Positions 34,567-42,320 of a stretch of 64,000 bases of DNA are shown here, piece after piece; position 1 is the stretch's first letter; each line of letters starts with the position of its first letter. Position numbers and translations under genes: made by a program. The DNA comes from Methylobacterium sp. E-065. Its GTDB lineage: Bacteria; Pseudomonadota; Alphaproteobacteria; Rhizobiales; Beijerinckiaceae. The notes under the pieces are model-generated. The model saw only the letters and a program-made list of their open reading frames with translations. It was not told the origin of the DNA and did no database searches. Location of the stretch: NCBI RefSeq assembly GCF_022829605.1, contig NZ_JAKSYD010000295.1, forward strand, positions 62,001 through 126,000, written 5' to 3'.

Positions 34567-35133
34567 TCAGGTGCCGAGACCGGAGGTCGGCCTCTGCGGC
34601 GGGAGCGGCGGTCGCACGATGCGGGATCCGGGCGGCGTCGGTTCGCGATCCCCGCTGACCGGTGCCTCGGATCCGGCCGCCGAGTCCGCCGGCCGGCCCG
34701 GTCCCGGACCCTCGGCATGCCGGGAATCGGTGACGCTACGGGTCTCGCCGATGTCGCGGGACGTGTCGGTGCCGCGGATCTTGCCACTGTCGCGGATCTT
34801 GCCGGTGTCGCGGATCTTGCCGGTGTCGCTGGAATCGGGAATCGCGCATTGCTCGCCGCAATTGCTGACCACCGCGTCGTAGGCTTTGCCGGCGATCGCC
34901 GCCGAGACGATGCAACGCGGCGGGTGATAGACCAACTCGTACTGGAACTTGCCCTGATCGTCGGACTCGGTGCGGAATCGGCCGTCCAGCACCACCGGCA
35001 TATGCGGCTGATCGGTGGTGCCGACCACATAGAGCCGCCCGGTCGCAATCGCCGCAATGGTGATGTCGGAGGCCGCCTGCGCGGAGCCGCAGGCCAGCAA
35101 GGCAACCGCCCCTACGGCGGCGATCGGGATCAC
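34567..35133 (-). CDS. Secreted protein with hexapeptide tandem repeats
   Basis: 188 aa if started at GTG 35133, which gives a clean signal peptide (IPIAAVGAVALLACGSAQA). Upstream in-frame residues (to 35235) are Arg/Pro-rich. The middle part (ITIAAIATGRLYVVGTTDQPHMPVVLDGRFRTESDDQGKFQYELVYHPPRCIVSAAI) resembles a carboxypeptidase-regulatory-like beta domain. Near residue 100 come D-T/S-GKIR units repeated three times and then degenerate copies, followed by a Pro-rich tail. Function unknown. Confidence 0.6.
   Translation of the reverse strand: MIPIAAVGAVALLACGSAQAASDITIAAIATGRLYVVGTTDQPHMPVVLDGRFRTESDDQGKFQYELVYHPPRCIVSAAIAGKAYDAVVSNCGEQCAIPDSSDTGKIRDTGKIRDSGKIRGTDTSRDIGETRSVTDSRHAEGPGPGRPADSAAGSEAPVSGDREPTPPGSRIVRPPLPPQRPTSGLGT
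34771..34824. repeat. Three tandem 18-bp units inside the preceding gene
   Basis: GTCGCGGATCTTGCCGGT occurs twice exactly (34789-34806, 34807-34824), preceded by a copy with three mismatches (34771-34788) and followed by a decayed one. In frame it encodes the D-T/S-GKIR hexapeptide. Copy number is likely to vary between strains by slippage. Confidence 0.85.
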
Positions 35134-35307
35134 ATGAGCCAACCGGCCAACCTCCTGACGCGCGTTCAACCTCAACGTATGGCCCCGCGATGGCCCCGGC
35201 GGAGACGGCGACGCCGCCCGCCTCGAACACCGCAACGAAGAACCGGCGGGCTTTGCTCCATCGGGACGGGCCTGCCGCGGGATGCACCTGCCTGCTCAAG
35301 GTAGGCT

Positions 35308-35622
35308 TCAGGACCGCTTCACGGCGCCCAGGCTCCGCGTGAGTTGCACGACCACGTCGTCGCCCTCTGAGGGCGCGGTGGATGTGGCGGGCGCCTCGAA
35401 ATCCTGCAGGCGTCGGGCGACCTCCATCACGACGTGCTCGACCGATGGTGGCCACGGCACCCCGTTATCCAGGAGCATCCGGGCGGCGCGGACGAGCATT
35501 CTGAACTGCTCGGGCGGGATCGACGCGCCCGCCACATGCTGATCGAGGATGCGATCGGCAATCGCCGCCGCCAGCCCGGCAACTTCAGCCATCTTGTCTG
35601 GCTCATCGCCGGTATCTGTCAT
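35308..35622 (-). CDS. Conserved hypothetical protein (104 aa)
   Basis: ATG 35622 is chosen because the upstream 51 codons are Arg/Gly-rich noise. MTDTGDEPDKMAEVAGLAAAIADRILDQHV, then PPEQFRMLVRAARMLLDNGVPWPPSVEHVVMEVARRLQDFEAPA form a helical acidic protein. No domain recognised. No gene partner is obvious. The next 517 bases (35623-36139) show no gene. Confidence 0.55.
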   Translation of the reverse strand: MTDTGDEPDKMAEVAGLAAAIADRILDQHVAGASIPPEQFRMLVRAARMLLDNGVPWPPSVEHVVMEVARRLQDFEAPATSTAPSEGDDVVVQLTRSLGAVKRS

Positions 35623-36139
35623 GTGCGTGGGACCTTCGCGTCTGGCGCTGGGTGCGGATCCAACCCGGCCCCGGAGCGACCGACCTCCGTGGTGCCGATC
35701 CGTGGATCGAGGCGCGCCGCGGGCGGTCGTACCAGAACGGGTCCGGGGGTGGTCGAGCCTGACGAGCGGCCGCACGAGCGCGTTATTACGGGACGTGACC
35801 TCCGCAATTGTCCCCTGGTCAATAAACAGGCCCAGCGGCAGAGTTCAAGCTTCACCCTTCGGGCCGGGATGCGCCGGCGCTCCGAATCCGCCGCCCCGGT
35901 GACCGGGCGCCGGGCATCCACGGCCGCCCCTCAGACAGAGGGGGGAGATGACTGCGGAGCGGGCGTGGAGGTCGAGCGCAGAGCCCGACGACCTTCACCA
36001 GCAAGAATTATGCATTTCGGCCGTATCGCGCCTCGCCCGCGAAGCCCGGCCATGCGCTGGACCTGCCTGCGTGGGGCGCAACTTCTGCGCCGTGGGCCAA
36101 AACTTGGCCGTGTCCGCGGCGGCTTGGTCAGGCCTGTGA

Positions 36140-36281
36140 TCTCTTTACGGTCTGATTGTTCTCGCCGGCATCGCCAACGCCATTCAGCCTGGACAGACCG
36201 CGACCCTATCCACATCGCTGGGCCAGCCAGTCACAGCCGCGGTGATCTTCGCGGGGGGTGGCGCTCGTCGGCCTGTTCTGA
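36140..36281 (+). pseudogene. Remnant of a DMT/DUF606 (YdcZ-like) transporter
   Basis: A short open stretch reads SLYGLIVLAGIANAIQPGQ, then TATLSTSLGQPVTAAVIFAGG. This is the first helix and loop of DUF606-type drug/metabolite transporters, in which a Gly/Ala-rich helix is followed by Q-x-x-x-N/T-x-x-L-x-x-x-L-G-x-P. There is a stop just before it and no start codon. After FAGG the G-run at 36252-36257 appears to have gained one G: removing it continues VALVGLF and then stops. The rest of the gene is missing. Confidence 0.55.
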
Positions 36282-36403
36282 ACCGTCCGGACTTCCCAGG
36301 TCCGGCGCAGAGCCCGCCCGGTCACGCCAACCCTGAACGCGGGTCCTGCGCGGGCGCCTGCGTCACGGCAGGCGCCCACGATCGGGTCGAGGTGGAAGGG
36401 CCC

Positions 36404-37318
36404 TCAGCGCCCCTTTTTGTAGAGCTTGCTGGCGATCTCGAAGATCTCCTCCGGGGCGTAATCCGGCGCGAACGCACCGTAATTGCCGTCCAGTTCCGGG
36501 ATCTTGCCGCCCTCCGGCGCCCCATCGACGACTTCCAGATTCCCCGGCGGGTCACCCGGCAGCGCCACCTCGTCGTTCGACCACACGCCAGCCGCCTCCT
36601 TGTAGTCCGACTCGCTGAACGTGTAGAGGCGGCGGTGCTTGCCCTCGTCGAGGTACTTCTGACACTCGGGGATGCGCGACAGGTCGATGTTGGGCGTCGG
36701 CAGCATCTTCTCGATCTGCACCCCGGTGAGCTTCTTCAGCGCCAGGGCATAAGCGTGGGCGTGCAGCGAGCCGCGCACGAGCAGGTAGGCGCAGGTCTCG
36801 CGGCCCGTCGGCTCGATCATGGTCTCGTAGACCCGCAGCTTGTGGATGCGCGCGCCGCACTCCAGGTGGAAGTTGTGCAGCAGGTCGATGATCAGGTTCC
36901 CGGTCGTCGTCACCATGTCCATGTTCCAGGACGCGGCGTTGGAATTCATCGGCATGGCGCCGCCGCCGTTCGACAGGAAGCTGCCGGCGAGCCGGATGTC
37001 CTGCATCTCTTCGAAGGGCGCCTTCGAGATGTCGACATTCGACTTCGGGTTGCCCGGGCCGTTGTTGAGCATGGCGATGCCGGTCGAAACCAGTTCGACG
37101 TGGCCGATCTCCTCGGCGAAGATGCTCGACACGAGGCTGTAGAACGGCCGCAGCTTCTCCTTGTTGCGAAAGTTAAAGCTCTGGAACATGTAGTTCCCGA
37201 GGGTCGACATCTCGCCGTACTTGCCACCGAGCAGTTCCTGCAGGGCGGCGGCGGCGTTCGGTTCGGGCTTCTTCGGCTCGGGCAGTTCCGTCAGAAGACG
37301 GTCGATCTTCATGAACAT
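36404..37318 (-). CDS. Manganese catalase 2
   Basis: 304 aa from ATG 37318. Complete dimanganese ligand set: Glu36 (KYGEMS), Glu70 and His73 (AEEIGH), Glu153 (FHLECG) and His186 (GSLHAH), the last two 33 residues apart as in known enzymes. Middle segment GSFLSNGGGAMPMNSNAASWNMDMV marks a different subfamily from the first catalase at 27.5 kb; the two are not recent duplicates. It detoxifies hydrogen peroxide. It lies downstream of, and on the same strand as, the glycosyltransferase cluster, 167 bases after its methyltransferase. Confidence 0.9.
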   Translation of the reverse strand: MFMKIDRLLTELPEPKKPEPNAAAALQELLGGKYGEMSTLGNYMFQSFNFRNKEKLRPFYSLVSSIFAEEIGHVELVSTGIAMLNNGPGNPKSNVDISKAPFEEMQDIRLAGSFLSNGGGAMPMNSNAASWNMDMVTTTGNLIIDLLHNFHLECGARIHKLRVYETMIEPTGRETCAYLLVRGSLHAHAYALALKKLTGVQIEKMLPTPNIDLSRIPECQKYLDEGKHRRLYTFSESDYKEAAGVWSNDEVALPGDPPGNLEVVDGAPEGGKIPELDGNYGAFAPDYAPEEIFEIASKLYKKGR

Positions 37319-37485
37319 GCTGGCGGCTCCACAGCGCGGGGTGCGCATGAGGGCATCTGTTTGGGGACTCGATCGTTCCTGCCTGATCGCACCACAACCG
37401 CGTATTCTGCCACGCTGGGTCTGTTCGCCACGGCGGCGCCGGCCGGAGGGGTCTCGGCCGCCGGTGATGACCGGCGACCTACGCT

Positions 37486-38154
37486 CTATTCCGGCTTCAC
37501 GAACTTGCACTTGCCCCGCTGCGACCACGGACCGGCGACGCCAAACTCGGCGCAGAACGCATCCACGGCCCGGGTCACACCCGGGAAGCGGCCGCCGAGC
37601 CGGTCGTAATCGTCGGCGATGAACAACCCGCCGGGTCGCAGGACCGGCCACCACGCCCGCAGGTCGGCGGCCACCGATGCCTCCTCGTGGCCGGCATCGA
37701 GATGGATCACGTCGGCGCTCACGCCGCGCAGGCGCATCAGCTCCGCGGCGTTCACGGAGTCGAGGGGCAGCGGCACCACCCGATCGGCCATGCCTTCGCG
37801 CAGGACGTTGGCCAGGAAGGTCCGGTAGAGGCTCGGAAAGCCGTGCTCGGTGCGGAGTTCCGCGAAGAGGCCCGCATCGGCCCAATGGTCGACGGCCCCG
37901 AGCCACGTGTCGACCGCGACGATCGTGCCGTCGATGCCGCGCTCGGCCAAGGTGCGAGCGAGGTAGAGGGTGCTCGCCCCCTTCCAGGTTCCGATCTCGA
38001 CGGTGACGGCGGGGCGGAGATCGATCACCGCCTCTTCCAAGTAGGGATGGATGCTGCGCCAGCCCTGGAGATCGGCCGGCCGCAGATCCGGCGGCGGGTC
38101 GGCGAAGGGGTCGCGGCCGTGCCACAGGGCGGCGATGAGGTCCTGTCGGGTCAT
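37486..38154 (-). CDS. Class I SAM-dependent methyltransferase (Methyltransf_24 type)
   Basis: 222 aa from ATG 38154. Motif I is VTVEIGTWKGASTLYLAR (about residue 51), then GTIVAVDTWLG (acidic ribose-binding residue), DVIHLDAGHEEASVAADLRAWWPVLRPGGLFIADDYD. This pattern is typical of methyltransferases in glycan and cephalosporin-hydroxylase-like neighbourhoods. It may methylate a sugar made by the upstream transferases. Last gene of the minus-strand cluster, 44 bases after the GT4 gene. Confidence 0.88.
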   Translation of the reverse strand: MTRQDLIAALWHGRDPFADPPPDLRPADLQGWRSIHPYLEEAVIDLRPAVTVEIGTWKGASTLYLARTLAERGIDGTIVAVDTWLGAVDHWADAGLFAELRTEHGFPSLYRTFLANVLREGMADRVVPLPLDSVNAAELMRLRGVSADVIHLDAGHEEASVAADLRAWWPVLRPGGLFIADDYDRLGGRFPGVTRAVDAFCAEFGVAGPWSQRGKCKFVKPE

Positions 38155-38198
38155 GGTAGGGCTCGGGCTCTGGAGCGCACGCGGCGGTGCGGATTGTT

Positions 38199-39269
38199 TC
38201 AGGGTGCGGTCGCCGCCCCGGCCCGGGCCTGCGCGTAGAGCGCCTCGCAGCGGTCGAGCCAGAGCGCGCGGGTGAACAGGCGCAGAACGCGCGCGTGCGG
38301 GATCGGCCTCGGGATCGCGAGCGCCGCCGCGATGGCACGGGCGAGGTCGGCCGCGTCGCCGGGCGCAGCGAGGGAGCCGGCCTCTCCGACGATTTCCGGG
38401 ACGCCGCCCCGGGCGAAGCCCGCGACCGGCAGGCCGCAGGCCATCGCCTCGACCGCTGCGAGCCCGAACGGCTCGTCCCAGCACGGCGTGGTCAGGAACA
38501 CGGAGGCACGGCCGACCTCGGCGGCAAGCGCGGCGCCACCGAGCCGGCCGCCGTAGCGGATCGCGCCGCCGAGCAGCGGCGCGACCTGCGCATCCCAGTA
38601 ATCGGGCTCCTCGATCGGGCCGAACAGGGTCAGCGGCAACCCGGCCCGGCGCGCCGCGGCAATTGCATGATGGGCACCCTTGTCCGGTGTGATCCGCGCG
38701 CACCAGACGGCGCTGCCGTCCCCGCGCGGCTGGTAGGGCCAGGCGGCGGGATCGATGCCGTTGTGGAACACCGAGGCCTCCGGGGGCGCCCCGTCCGGCC
38801 ACCATGCGTCGAGTTGCGCCTGCGACGTGGCGGTGATCCGGTGTCCCGCGGCGGGGCTCGCCTGCACGAACCAGCGCAGGGCGTCGAAGGGTGGCACGTG
38901 CAGAGACGTGACGGTGGGTATGGCGGCGGTGCGCCGCGGTTCCAGCGGCAGGCGGCTCAGGCTGTTGTTGTGGAGTACGTCAAAACCCCCGGCGGCGATC
39001 CGGTCACAGGCGGATGCATAACCGGCGTCGAGATGATCCTTCAGACCCGCATTGCCCTGGTGCTCAAGTCCGGAAAAGCTCCGCTCGTGATGGACCGGGA
39101 TCACCGGATCCAGGGCGAAGCGCCGGTCGCTGTCGCCGGAGGCGAACAGCACGACCGTGTGGCCGCGTGCCGTGAGGCCGTCCGCGAGGTTCCAGGTGTA
39201 GGCTTCGAGGCCGCCCGCGAAGGGCGGGGCGATCGGATGACGGAGATGGGCGAGGAGCGCGATCCTCAC
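38199..39269 (-). CDS. Glycosyltransferase family 4 (GT-B)
   Basis: 356 aa. GTG 39269 overlaps the TGA of the preceding GT2 gene by four bases (GTGA), so the start is fixed by coupling. N-terminal MRIALLAHLRHPIAPPFAGGLEAYTWNLADGL is the acceptor-side Rossmann domain. The donor site has WDEPFGLAAVEAMACGLPVAG with the E-x7-E motif. Retaining transferase using an NDP-sugar; donor and acceptor unknown. Cytosolic or membrane-associated. Confidence 0.92.
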   Translation of the reverse strand: MRIALLAHLRHPIAPPFAGGLEAYTWNLADGLTARGHTVVLFASGDSDRRFALDPVIPVHHERSFSGLEHQGNAGLKDHLDAGYASACDRIAAGGFDVLHNNSLSRLPLEPRRTAAIPTVTSLHVPPFDALRWFVQASPAAGHRITATSQAQLDAWWPDGAPPEASVFHNGIDPAAWPYQPRGDGSAVWCARITPDKGAHHAIAAARRAGLPLTLFGPIEEPDYWDAQVAPLLGGAIRYGGRLGGAALAAEVGRASVFLTTPCWDEPFGLAAVEAMACGLPVAGFARGGVPEIVGEAGSLAAPGDAADLARAIAAALAIPRPIPHARVLRLFTRALWLDRCEALYAQARAGAATAP

Positions 39270-40234
39270 GCCGTCACCGGCGCGGGCTCGCCCGCCCGGG
39301 CCGCGATCGTGCGGATCACCGAAGCCGAATTGGTGTAGGGCTGGTGGCCCTGCTGTCCGGTCAGCGCGAGATCGTCGGCGTCGGGCCGGCGCAGGATGCG
39401 GATCGGCTGGTCGGGCGTGTCGTCGATCAGGCCCATCACCTTGAAGGCGTAAAGCCAGTGGCCCATGGTGCGGTAGCCCCACTTGGCCTCGAACAATTCG
39501 GCGTTGCGCACCACGCTGTCGAGGTGATGGACCGGCGGCATGTGGTGCGGGTGGTACTGATGATAGGCGCGGGCGCCCTTCATCCAGGCGATCGGGATGC
39601 CCTGGCTGTCCAGCAGCTTGCCGAAATCCGTGTCCTCGCCGCCGTAGCCGGTGTAGCGCTCGTCGAAGCCGCCGGTCGCCAGGAAGGTGGCCCGCCGGAT
39701 CGCGAAGCTGAGCGACCAGAAGCAGCGGTAATCGTTGCAGATCTCGAGGCCGGTGGCCGGGGGCCCGCGGCGGTCGGAATGCCGTTCCGCCGCGGCGTCG
39801 AGGCCGTCATAGTCCCAGGCGCCCAGCGTGGCGCGCTCGGGCAGGTGCAGCACCTCGCCCATCAAGAGGCCGTCGAGCTCGGCGAGGCCGCGGGCGTAGT
39901 CGGCGACCAGATCGGGCGCCGGGATGCAGTCCACGTCGAGGAAGACCACGGCGTCGCTGTCCGCCGCCGCCACCCCGCGGTTACGCGCCGCCGCCAGCGG
40001 CAATTCACGGCCCGGCACGAGGATCTGGTGCACCGGGAAGCCGACCTCGGGCAGGTCGTAGGGCGTCTCCTGCATCACCGCGACGATGAACGCCGCGGGG
40101 GCTTGCGTCTGGCGCTCCAGGCCAAGGAGCACGTTGCGCAGGTGCGCCGGCCGCCCCTTCGCGAGGGTGACGACGGAGACGGTAGACATGCGGCGCTCGG
40201 GCTCCGAGGGGGGCGGGGGAGGGGCGGCGTTCAT
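39266..40234 (-). CDS. Glycosyltransferase family 2, GEDTDF type
   Basis: 322 aa from ATG 40234, which overlaps the upstream stop as ATGA; ATG 40189 is the alternative and loses a Pro-rich 15-residue leader. GT-A domain: VSVVTLAKGRPAHLRNVLLGLERQ, VVFLDVDCIPAPDL (D-x-D) and GGFDERYTGYGGEDTDFGKLL, the galactosyltransferase-like C-half. Then YHQYHPHHMPPVHHLDSVVRNAELF. It is a paralogue of the product at 41.4 kb. Inverting transferase of unknown specificity. Confidence 0.9.
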   Translation of the reverse strand: MNAAPPPPPSEPERRMSTVSVVTLAKGRPAHLRNVLLGLERQTQAPAAFIVAVMQETPYDLPEVGFPVHQILVPGRELPLAAARNRGVAAADSDAVVFLDVDCIPAPDLVADYARGLAELDGLLMGEVLHLPERATLGAWDYDGLDAAAERHSDRRGPPATGLEICNDYRCFWSLSFAIRRATFLATGGFDERYTGYGGEDTDFGKLLDSQGIPIAWMKGARAYHQYHPHHMPPVHHLDSVVRNAELFEAKWGYRTMGHWLYAFKVMGLIDDTPDQPIRILRRPDADDLALTGQQGHQPYTNSASVIRTIAARAGEPAPVTA

Positions 40235-41394
40235 TCGGCTGCGACGCCCTGGAGCGGTCCGAAGGCGGGGTGCGGTGCGGGCTCGGCGCCGGCCGGGGCG
40301 AGGTCCCAGAGCGCGTCGGTCAGCCCTTCGAGCCAGTCGGCGGCCCGGGCGGCCGCATCCGGGGCGTAGAGGGCGCGCAGGGCGGTCCCGTCCAGGGTGC
40401 GGGCCCGGGCGAGGAGGTCGCGCCAGCCCTGGAGATCGCCGGGCCAGATCGGGGCCTGCACGGCGGCGCCGAGGCGGACCAGGGCCTCGGCCTTGCGGGT
40501 CTGCTCGGCGAAGTAGCGCCATTCCGGCATCACGATCAGGCGTCCGCTGACCCGGGCGACCTCGTGGACCGTGTTGTCGCCCGCCGAGGCGATCACGATG
40601 TCGGCGGCGGCGAGGTAATCGGTCACCGAGGCCACCCAGCCGAGTTCGCGCAGATTGGAAAAATCGGTCTCGTGGCCCTCGCGGTGGGTCGGCCCGAGGG
40701 TGAGCCACAGGGCGTCCGGCGCGGCCCGGGCCGCGACCGTGAGCGGCGCGTAGGGCGTACCGCTGCCGCCGCCGCCGGTCACCGCCACGATGATCTCCCG
40801 GCTGGGGTCGAGGCCGAGCTTGGCGCGCGCCTCGGCACGCTCCGGCACCCGGTCGACGGTCGTGCACAGGCCGCCGCTGTAGAAGGTCCTGGCACGCAGG
40901 CGCGCCGGGTAATCGTCCTGCTCCAGGCGCTCGTCGAAGGGGGCGAGCATCCCCACGCAGGCCTCGTAGGCGCCGACATGGCCGATATCGGAGCGGTCAC
41001 CATGCATGCGGATCTGCACCGCGGGGACGCTGGCGATGCGGGACAGGAGCGCGATCTCCGCCGAGACGTCGACCACGAACAGGCCGACATTGCGATCGTC
41101 GAGGTGGTCGAGGATGGTCCGCATGGTCCGGCGCATCTCCGGCAGCCCCAGGGGAACGCAGTGCATCACCTGCGGCGTCGGCTCGGCGTAGAGGCGCGGG
41201 GTCGGCACCGCGGCGCCGATCATGTTGGGCAAAGCCACGATCTCGATGTCGCGGGTGAAGCCGTCGAACAGGCGCGGATCCGCTGTCAGCACCGAGACGG
41301 GGCGGTCGCGGGCGAAGGCGGCGGCCAACGCCATCGTGCGGTTGGCGTGGCCGCGGCCCTGGTGATGGACGAAGAACGCGATCGGCTTCTTCAT
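40231..41394 (-). CDS. GT28/MGT-like glycosyltransferase
   Basis: 387 aa. N-terminal FFVHHQGRGHANRTMALAAAFA is the start of a MurG/MGT-like GT-B fold that acts on small acceptors. The donor half has VAVTGGGGSGTPYAPL, DYLAAADIVIASAGDNTVHEVARVSGRLIVMPEWRYFAEQTRKAEALV, matching the late-domain UDP-sugar site. Its stop overlaps the next start by four bases. Possible role: transferring a sugar to a soluble acceptor. Donor and acceptor unknown. Confidence 0.85.
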   Translation of the reverse strand: MKKPIAFFVHHQGRGHANRTMALAAAFARDRPVSVLTADPRLFDGFTRDIEIVALPNMIGAAVPTPRLYAEPTPQVMHCVPLGLPEMRRTMRTILDHLDDRNVGLFVVDVSAEIALLSRIASVPAVQIRMHGDRSDIGHVGAYEACVGMLAPFDERLEQDDYPARLRARTFYSGGLCTTVDRVPERAEARAKLGLDPSREIIVAVTGGGGSGTPYAPLTVAARAAPDALWLTLGPTHREGHETDFSNLRELGWVASVTDYLAAADIVIASAGDNTVHEVARVSGRLIVMPEWRYFAEQTRKAEALVRLGAAVQAPIWPGDLQGWRDLLARARTLDGTALRALYAPDAAARAADWLEGLTDALWDLAPAGAEPAPHPAFGPLQGVAAE

Positions 41395-41411
41395 TGGGGG
41401 GCGGTTCGATC

Positions 41412-42320
41412 TCAGGAGAACAGGGCGTCGGGCCGCAGGACGGCGGCGATCTCGGTCGGGGTGGGCGGGCGGATCAGGCGGATCGCGGGGGCGTCGGCGT
41501 CCCAGTCGATCAGCCCGGCCGCGCGGAACTGGTCGAGCCAGTAGGTCATGCACCAGCGCCCGTGCCGCGCCCGGAATCGCGTCGCGTTGGCGAGGATCGG
41601 CGCGAAGTGCTGCAGCGGCGGCACGTGGACCGGGTGGTGCTGGTGGTAGGCGCGGGCGCCCGCGACCCAGAAGGTCGGCAGCCCGGAGGCGGCCAGCCGG
41701 GCGGCAAGGTCGGTCTCCTCGCCGCCGTAACCCAGGAAGGCCTCGTCCATGCCGCCGGCCGCGCGCCACGCCTCGGCCGGCAGCGCGAAGGATAGGCCCC
41801 AGAGCTGACCCGCATCGGGTTCCGGCCGCAGACCCGTCTCCGGCAGGCCAGGCCGGGCTGGATGGGCGCGGCCCAGGCGGTCGAGGGCCGCCGGATCGGG
41901 ATCGCCGTCGGACGCGCCGGGCGGCAGGTAGAGGACCTCGCCCAGGAACAGCCCCCGTGCCGTCCGGGCGGCCTGTGCGTAGGCCGCGACCAGCCCGGAT
42001 GACGGGATGCAATCCACGTCGAGGAAGACGAGGAGATCCGCCGAGGCCGCTTCGGCCGCCCGGTTGCGTGCGGCGGCGAGCGGCATCGGCTCGCCCGGCA
42101 CATGGAGGTGCCGGACCGGGCAGCCCGGATCGGGCAGGTCCGGCGCGCGCTCGGGCTGCATCCAGGCGATCACCAGTTCACGCGGCGGCAGGGTCTGGCG
42201 GGAAAGCCCGCGCATCAGGTTGCGCAGCCGGTCGGCCCGGTTTCGAACCAGCGTCAGGACGCTCGGACTGCGCTCCGCCCCGGGATCAGCCGACTTCTCA
42301 GCCGACTTCTCAGCCGACAT
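41412..42320 (-). CDS. Glycosyltransferase family 2, GEETDL type
   Basis: 302 aa from ATG 42320, 11 bases inside the end of the SPS/SPP gene. N-terminus carries the AEKS repeat MSAEKSAEKSADPG. GT-A motifs are SVLTLVRNRADRLRNLMRGLSRQ, LVFLDVDCIPSSGL and GGMDEAFLGYGGEETDLAARL. YHQHHPVHVPPLQHFAPILANATRF matches the same place in the 39.3 kb paralogue, so the two come from an old duplication. Function: hexose transfer, substrates unknown. Confidence 0.9.
   Translation of the reverse strand: MSAEKSAEKSADPGAERSPSVLTLVRNRADRLRNLMRGLSRQTLPPRELVIAWMQPERAPDLPDPGCPVRHLHVPGEPMPLAAARNRAAEAASADLLVFLDVDCIPSSGLVAAYAQAARTARGLFLGEVLYLPPGASDGDPDPAALDRLGRAHPARPGLPETGLRPEPDAGQLWGLSFALPAEAWRAAGGMDEAFLGYGGEETDLAARLAASGLPTFWVAGARAYHQHHPVHVPPLQHFAPILANATRFRARHGRWCMTYWLDQFRAAGLIDWDADAPAIRLIRPPTPTEIAAVLRPDALFS
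42286..42320. repeat. Tandem 12-bp minisatellite at a gene overlap
   Basis: TCAGCCGACTTC occurs exactly twice (42286-42297, 42298-42309) and a third, partial copy (42310-42320) holds both the stop of the SPS/SPP gene and the start of the GT2 gene. In the GT2 frame each unit encodes AEKS. Slippage would lengthen only the GT2 N-terminus. Confidence 0.85.

Noticed and set aside
36404..38338. A 644-residue frame merging the second Mn catalase with upstream sequence
   Set aside because: Catalase homology begins only at MFMKIDRLL (37318); the upstream part is antisense or frame-shifted sequence of the methyltransferase gene.
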